Assembly: GCA_934270345.1 (NCBI GenBank)
Contig: CAKQPT010000039.1
Span: forward strand, 1-17,070
Direction of reading: 5' to 3'
From: an uncultured Oribacterium sp.
Lineage (GTDB): Bacteria; Bacillota; Clostridia; Lachnospirales; Lachnospiraceae
DNA: 17,070 bases
Below, one piece after another: positions 13,047 through 17,070 of the stretch. The position numbers and the translations under genes are program-made. The notes under the pieces were generated by a model that saw only the letters and a program-made list of their open reading frames with translations, did no database searches and was not told the origin of the DNA. Positions within the stretch are counted from its first letter, which is position 1; each line of letters begins with the position of its first letter.

Positions 13047-13081
13047 AAAATCCCATGACAGAGGCTCCATCATGGGATTTT
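13047..13081. terminator. Terminator downstream of the CAP-domain gene
   Basis: AAAATCCCATGA (13,047-13,058) and TCATGGGATTTT (13,070-13,081) form a perfect 12-bp stem with an 11-nt loop. It starts 48 nt after the CAP gene stop. TTTT closes the stem on either strand, so it may work in both directions. Confidence 0.85.
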
Positions 13082-13128
13082 CAGTTGCTTTATACGCTGT
13101 GCTCTTCGCCACGCAGGCCTGCTGGCAT

Positions 13129-13497
13129 TTAATCCATGCCGAAAATCTGAGCCCAGTAGTTCTTTCCGTTCTTATTTGCGATTCCGATGCCCATCGTGGT
13201 GAAATCCGGCTTTAAGATATTCGCCTTATGCTCCGGAGATGCCATCCATGCATTGACAACTTCATCTGCAGTATGGTAGCCCTCTGCCAGGTTCTCACCA
13301 TACATAAGATTCGGATTTACAGTGTACCATTCGGTTCCATCTGGTCTTGTGTGAGAAAATAATGTAGAAGCTTCGGTCGCTCTTACGAGTGCAGGCGCAT
13401 CCAGATTCGTATCGTACCGAAGTGGTTTTAATCCGTTTGCAGCGCGAATGCCATTTACCTTCGTGAGGATATCCATACCCATGTTCTGTGTAGCCAT
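13129..13497 (-). CDS. Small CAP/SCP-like (cysteine-rich secretory/PR-1 superfamily) domain protein without signal peptide
   Basis: A 122-residue protein that is essentially one CAP domain. Visible landmarks are VNGIRAANGLKPLRYDTNLDA (14-34), FSHTRPDG with H49, GENLA with E68, and AWMASPEHKANIL with E89 and H90. These match the His/Glu residues of the CAP cavity, and the WAQIFG ending is also typical. Bacterial CAP proteins are usually exported, but no signal peptide or membrane span is present. The start at 13,497 has AAGGAG (13,505-13,510) 7 nt upstream; a longer frame to 13,560 would run through the promoter. It has its own promoter and terminator and interrupts the usual trmD-rplS neighbourhood. 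The molecular function of such bacterial proteins is largely unknown. Confidence 0.88.
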   Translation of the reverse strand: MATQNMGMDILTKVNGIRAANGLKPLRYDTNLDAPALVRATEASTLFSHTRPDGTEWYTVNPNLMYGENLAEGYHTADEVVNAWMASPEHKANILKPDFTTMGIGIANKNGKNYWAQIFGMD

Positions 13498-13543
13498 ACA
13501 TTTACTCCTTCCGTTCGGTTCTCTTTGCCTTCTTATATGAATA

Positions 13544-13571
13544 ATTCTACCATCAATCATTCAAAAGACAA
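13544..13571 (-). promoter_or_regulatory. Promoter of the CAP-domain gene
   Basis: TTGTCT (13,566-13,571; 4 of 6) and TAGAAT (13,544-13,549; 5 of 6) are 16 bp apart on the minus strand. The start would be near 13,537, leaving a 40-nt leader with a good Shine-Dalgarno. Confidence 0.55.
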
Positions 13572-13645
13572 TTCTTTTTCCAAAATAAATCAGCAGCAAA
13601 TAGCAACGATTGTAAAAGAACGTCGAATGGGGTGGGCAAACAAAC

Positions 13646-13673
13646 AAAAAGAGACGCTCGGAATAAGCGTCTC
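13646..13673 (-). terminator. Intrinsic terminator of the ffh-trmD operon
   Basis: GAGACGCT (13,651-13,658) and AGCGTCTC (13,666-13,673) form a perfect 8-bp stem with a 7-nt loop. On the minus strand TTTTTGTTTGTTTG follows. It begins 27 nt after the trmD stop codon. Confidence 0.93.
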
Positions 13674-13699
13674 GTAATAGTTCAGACGGGGTGAAGAAG

Positions 13700-14464
13700 T
13701 CACTTCGGCTGAACTTCTGCAGCCTTCCGTCGGCGCTTCGGCTTCTTCGGTGCGAACTCCTCTGCATGCGAGGCGACATAGGCCTCGTAGAGGTCCGGAC
13801 GCCGCTCCTTCGTGCGCTCGAGGCTCATCTGGTGACGCCACTCGTCGACCTTCTTATGGTCTCCGGAGAGAAGGATCGGCGGGACACGACGATCCGCATA
13901 GACCTCCGGCCGTGTGTACTGCGGGTACTCGAGGAGGCCGTCAGAGAAGCTCTCGATCTCGTGCGAGGCATCCTTATTCAGAACACCGTGGACGAGGCGC
14001 GAGATGGAATCGATCATGCTGAGCGCCGGCAGCTCACCGCCGGTCAGGATGTAATCGCCGATCGAGACATGCTCGACGTCGAGGATCTCGAGGGCACGCT
14101 CATCGATGCCTTCATAGTGTCCGCAGAGGAACAGGATATCCTCTTCCGCAGCGAGCTCCTCCGCCATCTTCTGATCGAAGGTGCGGCCCTGCGGCGACAT
14201 GAAGAGCACGCGGGCCGGACGATGGCCAATCCGATCGACGATGTGCTGATAGCAGTCGACGATCGGCTGCACCTGCATGAGCATGCCGGCACCGCCGCCG
14301 TACGGATAGTCGTCTACGTGGTTATGTGCATCCTTCGTGTAGTCGCGGATATTGAAGGCCTCGACATTCATCAGTCCGGCCTTGATGGCACGACCGCTGA
14401 TACTCTCACGGACGACGTTTTCAATCATCTCCGGAAAGAGGGTCATTACATAGTAGTTTTTCAT
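13700..14464 (-). CDS. trmD: tRNA (guanine-N1)-methyltransferase TrmD
   Basis: A 254-residue SPOUT methyltransferase that makes m1G37 in tRNAs with G36, using S-adenosylmethionine, and so prevents +1 frameshifts. Family segments are MTLFPEMIENVV (7-18), DDYPYGGGAGM (51-61), GHYEGIDER (115-123), the trefoil-knot cofactor loop SIGDYILTGGELPA (134-147), R156 and the catalytic Asp D175 in FSDGLLEYPQYTRP. The C-terminus carries an extra lysine/arginine-rich tail (KPKRRRK, 241-247). Its ATG is 1 nt after the rimM stop (TAATATG), so translation is likely coupled. It is the last gene of the operon and is followed by a strong terminator. Confidence 0.97.
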   Translation of the reverse strand: MKNYYVMTLFPEMIENVVRESISGRAIKAGLMNVEAFNIRDYTKDAHNHVDDYPYGGGAGMLMQVQPIVDCYQHIVDRIGHRPARVLFMSPQGRTFDQKMAEELAAEEDILFLCGHYEGIDERALEILDVEHVSIGDYILTGGELPALSMIDSISRLVHGVLNKDASHEIESFSDGLLEYPQYTRPEVYADRRVPPILLSGDHKKVDEWRHQMSLERTKERRPDLYEAYVASHAEEFAPKKPKRRRKAAEVQPK

Positions 14465-14465
14465 A

Positions 14466-14990
14466 TTATAAATCCAGAATGCCCGGAATCAGATGCACCT
14501 TCAGGAATCCCTGCTCCGGCTGCACGTCCGTGACGAACTGGCCGCGCACATACGGGATCATGAGGTCCTTCTTCTGATTCTTTACGATCAGCACGTTATT
14601 TGCGCCGGTCTCGAGGATATCCTTGACGGTGCCGAGGCACTCGCCGGATACGTCATCGAGGACGTCGATGCCGATCAGATCGCCGACGAAATACTCGCCT
14701 TCCTCGAGCGGGATCGCATCGGCGCGATCCACGTACAGCTCGCCGTGGCGGAACGGGAGGACATCATCGATCGAGTCGATGCCCTCGAATTTTACGATGG
14801 CCAGGTTTTTCGAGAAGCGCACGCGCTCGACATGGAGCTCGCGCAGGTTTTCCATAGAACCGGAAAGATCCAGCCAGACTTTATCTAAATCGAAAAATCT
14901 GTCTGGATCCTCTGTCGTAGGATAAACCTTCACCTCACCCTTGAGGCCATGGGTGGTAACAACCGTACCAACTCTCAGTTTTTCCTGCAT
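14466..14990 (-). CDS. rimM: Ribosome maturation factor RimM
   Basis: A 174-residue 16S rRNA-processing factor that helps 30S head assembly and binds uS19. The N-terminal beta-barrel starts at LRVGTVVTTHGLKGEVKVYP (5-24), and the C-terminal PRC-barrel contains EEGEYFVGDLIGIDV and LMIPYVRGQFV. Both are standard for RimM. I use the ATG at 14,990 because AAGGA (complement of 14,997-15,001) is 6 nt upstream. A TTG two codons earlier would sit on the ribosome site. It follows khpA by 32 nt and abuts trmD. Confidence 0.95.
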   Translation of the reverse strand: MQEKLRVGTVVTTHGLKGEVKVYPTTEDPDRFFDLDKVWLDLSGSMENLRELHVERVRFSKNLAIVKFEGIDSIDDVLPFRHGELYVDRADAIPLEEGEYFVGDLIGIDVLDDVSGECLGTVKDILETGANNVLIVKNQKKDLMIPYVRGQFVTDVQPEQGFLKVHLIPGILDL

Positions 14991-15022
14991 ATTCAATCCT
15001 TATGATCCGTAATCGGATGGTC

Positions 15023-15250
15023 TCAGCGGATGTCTACGGAAACCTTAACGTCAGCCTTGCTGGCAGCGGCAGACATCACTGAGCGAATCGCCTTGGCGAT
15101 GCGACCTGAACGACCGATGACCTTTCCCATATCCTGTTCATTTACAGACAGGGTGAGCACGATCTCGCCGTCCTTACACTCCTCGACGACCTTTACGTCG
15201 TCCGGATTCTGCACCAGCGCACGGGCAATCGTTTCGAGTAATTCCTTCAT
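15023..15250 (-). CDS. khpA: KhpA, KH-domain RNA-binding protein (YlqC)
   Basis: A 75-residue single-KH protein. The RNA-binding loop is GRSG at 46-49 in MGKVIGRSGRIAKAIR. The N-terminal helix MKELLETIARALVQNPDDVKV is the usual start of the family. In other Firmicutes KhpA forms a dimer, or a complex with KhpB, binds many RNAs and affects cell division and envelope growth. Here it lies between rpsP and rimM, the standard position. GAGGAG is 5-6 nt before the ATG, and the gap to rpsP is 23 nt. Confidence 0.95.
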   Translation of the reverse strand: MKELLETIARALVQNPDDVKVVEECKDGEIVLTLSVNEQDMGKVIGRSGRIAKAIRSVMSAAASKADVKVSVDIR

Positions 15251-15273
15251 GAGGTCTCCTCTCGGCTAAATAA

Positions 15274-15513
15274 TCAGCAGATACCAGCCTTCTTCAGAAG
15301 CTTCGCAACGGTCTCGGTCGGCTGTGCGCCGTTTGCGATCCACTGCTTAGCCTTCTCAGCGTCGATCTTGATCTCAGACGGCTCTACGCATGGATTGTAG
15401 GTACCGATCTCCTCGATGAAACGGCCGTTTCTCGGGGATCTGGAGTCTGCTACGATAACTCTGTAAAACGGTGCGTGAATCTGTCCCATTCTTCTTAATC
15501 TGATCTTTAACAT
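15274..15513 (-). CDS. rpsP: Small ribosomal subunit protein bS16
   Basis: A 79-residue S16, needed for early 30S assembly. The start [20 protein letters not shown] and [20 protein letters not shown] (22-41) are the family's signature, with [17 protein letters not shown] near the end. AGGAG lies 8 nt before the ATG. The 170-bp gap to ffh is long for this operon and contains a palindromic repeat and an AT-rich stretch, so rpsP could also have its own promoter; I could not identify one with confidence. Confidence 0.97.
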   Translation of the reverse strand: MLKIRLRRMGQIHAPFYRVIVADSRSPRNGRFIEEIGTYNPCVEPSEIKIDAEKAKQWIANGAQPTETVAKLLKKAGIC

Positions 15514-15558
15514 GTCTTTTTCTCCTGTTTAAAAAAATAAATTTACATATATATGATT

Positions 15559-15573
15559 AACAGCAGTGCTGTT
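15559..15573. other. Perfect 7-bp palindrome upstream of rpsP
   Basis: AACAGCA-G-TGCTGTT lies 45-60 bp before the rpsP start, next to alternating AT-rich sequence. It could be part of the rpsP leader or an operator. The tail after it is not a terminator-like T-run. Confidence 0.4.
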
Positions 15574-15584
15574 GAATCCTGTTC

Positions 15585-15634
15585 CTTATCGGGAGGCCAA
15601 TGTCACCGGCCTCTATGCACGTACCCTCCCGGGG
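15585..15634. repeat. Palindromic repeat related to the one upstream of lepB
   Basis: CTTATCGGGAG (15,585-15,595) and CCCTCCCGGGG (15,624-15,634) reproduce the ends of the 12,329-12,370 segment, with a different middle. CGGGAGG pairs with CCTCCCG, and inside it GAGGCC (15,593-15,598) pairs with GGCCTC (15,608-15,613). CGGGAGGCCA also matches the start of the 14-bp repeats at 12,296 and 12,366. It lies inside the ffh-rpsP gap. Confidence 0.7.
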
Positions 15635-15683
15635 ACGTTGTGGCTGCCTTCAGTGTTACGTACGAACGTCCGGCAGGTTTTTA

Positions 15684-17069
15684 TCAGAACGGAAACCGGC
15701 CACGGCCCATGCCGCCGAGATTTCCGAGTCCGCCGAGGTTCCCGAAACCGCCGCGGCCATGCTTGCTGCGCATCGCACCGCCGAACTGCTTCATCATCTT
15801 CCGCATCTGCTCGAACTGCTTCACGAGGCGGTTCACCTCAGCGATATCGACACCCGCACCGCGCGCGATCCGGCGCTTACGGGACGGATTGATGAGATCC
15901 GGGTTTGCTCTCTCCTTCGGTGTCATGGACTGGATGATCGACTTCACCTGATTCATCTTCTTCTCGGCGTCGTCTGTATCGATGTCACCGAGCCCTGACA
16001 TACCAGGCAGCAGCTTCATGATACCGCCGAAGCCGCCGAGCTTCTTCATCTGCTCCATCTGATCCATGAAGTCGTTGTAGTCGAACTTGCCACGGGTGAT
16101 CTTTCCCATGGTCTCCTTCGTCTTATCCTCATCGATGTTTTTCTGGGCCTTCTCGATGAGTGAAAGTACATCACCCATGCCGAGGATACGACCCGCCATA
16201 CGATCCGGATAGAACTGCTCGAGGTCGTCGAGCTTCTCACCCATACCTAAGTACAGGATCGGCTTTCCGGTCATCGCCTTGATGGAAAGCGCCGCACCAC
16301 CACGGGTATCACCATCACACTTCGTGAGGATCACACCGTCGATGCCCACCTTCTCTGTGAAGGTCTCGGCAACATTGACCGCTTCCTGACCGGTCATCGC
16401 GTCGACCGTGAGGACCGTCCACTGTACATCGACCGCCTTCTTGATGTTCTGGAGCTCATCCATGAGCTTCTCGTCGATCTGAAGACGACCCGCCGTATCG
16501 AGGATGACCACATTATAATGCTGGGCCTTCGCTTCCTCGATGGCTCTCCGCGCGATCTCGACCGGGCTGATCTTGTCGCCCAGGGAGAAGAACGGAACCT
16601 TCACCTTCTCAGCATTGACACGCAGCTGATCGATCGCCGCCGGACGGTAGATATCGCAGGCAACGAGGACCGGTGTGCGGCCCGCCGACTTGAACTTCCC
16701 TGCCAGCTTCGCTGCGGTTGTGGTTTTACCGGCACCCTGAAGACCTACCATCATGATGACGGAGATCTCGCTCGCCGGGCGAAGTGTGATCTCGGTAGTC
16801 TCCGAACCCATCATCTCGGTGAGCTCGTCATTGACGATCTTGACAACGGTCTGCGCCGGCGTGAGGCTGTTCAGCACCTCCTCACCGATGGCCTTTTCCT
16901 TCACCTTCGCGATGAATTCCTTCACCAGCTTGAAGTTGACATCGGCCTCGAGCAGTGCCATACGCACCTCGCGGAGCGCCTGATTGACATCGTCCTCGGA
17001 AAGCTTTCCCTTCCGACCGAGATTTGAAAATACATTACTTAATCGATCTGTCAGATTTTCAAATGCCAT
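15684..17069 (-). CDS. ffh: Signal recognition particle GTPase Ffh
   Basis: A complete 461-residue Ffh whose ATG is at the very edge of the window. The N domain covers about 1-95. The G domain has G1 GLQGAGKT (109-116), the SRP insertion region DIYRPAAIDQLR, G3 DTAGR (191-195) and G4 TKCDGDTRGG (249-258), where Cys stands in the position that is often Leu. The methionine-rich M domain (about 330-430) includes KLLPGMSG and SRKRRIARGAG, which binds the 4.5S/scRNA. The tail after residue 436 is Gly/Arg-rich and repetitive (GNLGGLGNLGG). With SRP RNA and FtsY it targets nascent membrane proteins. It is the first gene of the ffh-rpsP-khpA-rimM-trmD order; its promoter is outside the window. Confidence 0.97.
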   Translation of the reverse strand: MAFENLTDRLSNVFSNLGRKGKLSEDDVNQALREVRMALLEADVNFKLVKEFIAKVKEKAIGEEVLNSLTPAQTVVKIVNDELTEMMGSETTEITLRPASEISVIMMVGLQGAGKTTTAAKLAGKFKSAGRTPVLVACDIYRPAAIDQLRVNAEKVKVPFFSLGDKISPVEIARRAIEEAKAQHYNVVILDTAGRLQIDEKLMDELQNIKKAVDVQWTVLTVDAMTGQEAVNVAETFTEKVGIDGVILTKCDGDTRGGAALSIKAMTGKPILYLGMGEKLDDLEQFYPDRMAGRILGMGDVLSLIEKAQKNIDEDKTKETMGKITRGKFDYNDFMDQMEQMKKLGGFGGIMKLLPGMSGLGDIDTDDAEKKMNQVKSIIQSMTPKERANPDLINPSRKRRIARGAGVDIAEVNRLVKQFEQMRKMMKQFGGAMRSKHGRGGFGNLGGLGNLGGMGRGRFPF

Positions 17070-17070
17070 A

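Overview
The window is a stretch of bacterial chromosome, most likely from a Firmicute of the class Clostridia and probably Lachnospiraceae-like. The evidence is the RecU resolvase, the RbgA GTPase, strong Shine-Dalgarno sites, and a housekeeping order known from this group: ffh, rpsP, khpA, rimM, trmD, rplS, lepB, rbgA, rnhB. I do not name a species. Every gene I accept is on the minus strand, so transcription runs from high to low coordinates.

Right part (about 17,070 down to 12,460). A protein-targeting and ribosome block: ffh, rpsP, khpA, rimM and trmD, closed by a clear intrinsic terminator at 13,646-13,673. A small CAP-domain gene with its own promoter and terminator follows. Next comes rplS, with its own candidate promoter, a leader holding two small hairpins, and a terminator.

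Middle part (about 12,410 down to 4,580). lepB, rbgA, rnhB, yraN, trpS, recU, trkA and trkH. They cover signal-peptide cleavage, 50S assembly, removal of RNA from RNA:DNA hybrids, a YraN nuclease-like protein, Trp-tRNA charging, Holliday-junction resolution and potassium uptake. trpS and recU overlap by one base. trkA and trkH are separated by a 14-bp tandem duplication. The block ends at a symmetrical terminator. Several intergenic gaps hold palindromic repeats: GGGGTCAGACCCC units, CGGGAG...CCCTCCCGGG units, and a 121-bp imperfect inverted repeat between rnhB and yraN.

Left part (about 4,560 down to 1). A visibly more AT-rich accessory segment. It has an AraC-family regulator with an unusual C-terminal extension, a 12-TM-type SLC13/DASS-like carboxylate permease, and an enolase-superfamily sugar-acid dehydratase related to D-galactonate dehydratase. 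A near-consensus CcpA cre site and a perfect -10 box without a visible -35 box precede the permease. This fits a substrate-induced, glucose-repressed acid-sugar uptake and dehydration unit. About 650 bp of mostly non-coding DNA follows, then the first 19 codons of a gene whose start looks like a peptidase S51/class I glutamine-amidotransferase-like protein.

I see no tRNA, rRNA, CRISPR array, intact transposase or prophage gene. I found no convincing wholly new system. The points most worth a second look are the palindromic repeats, the rplS leader, the CAP gene without a signal peptide, and the sugar-acid locus.
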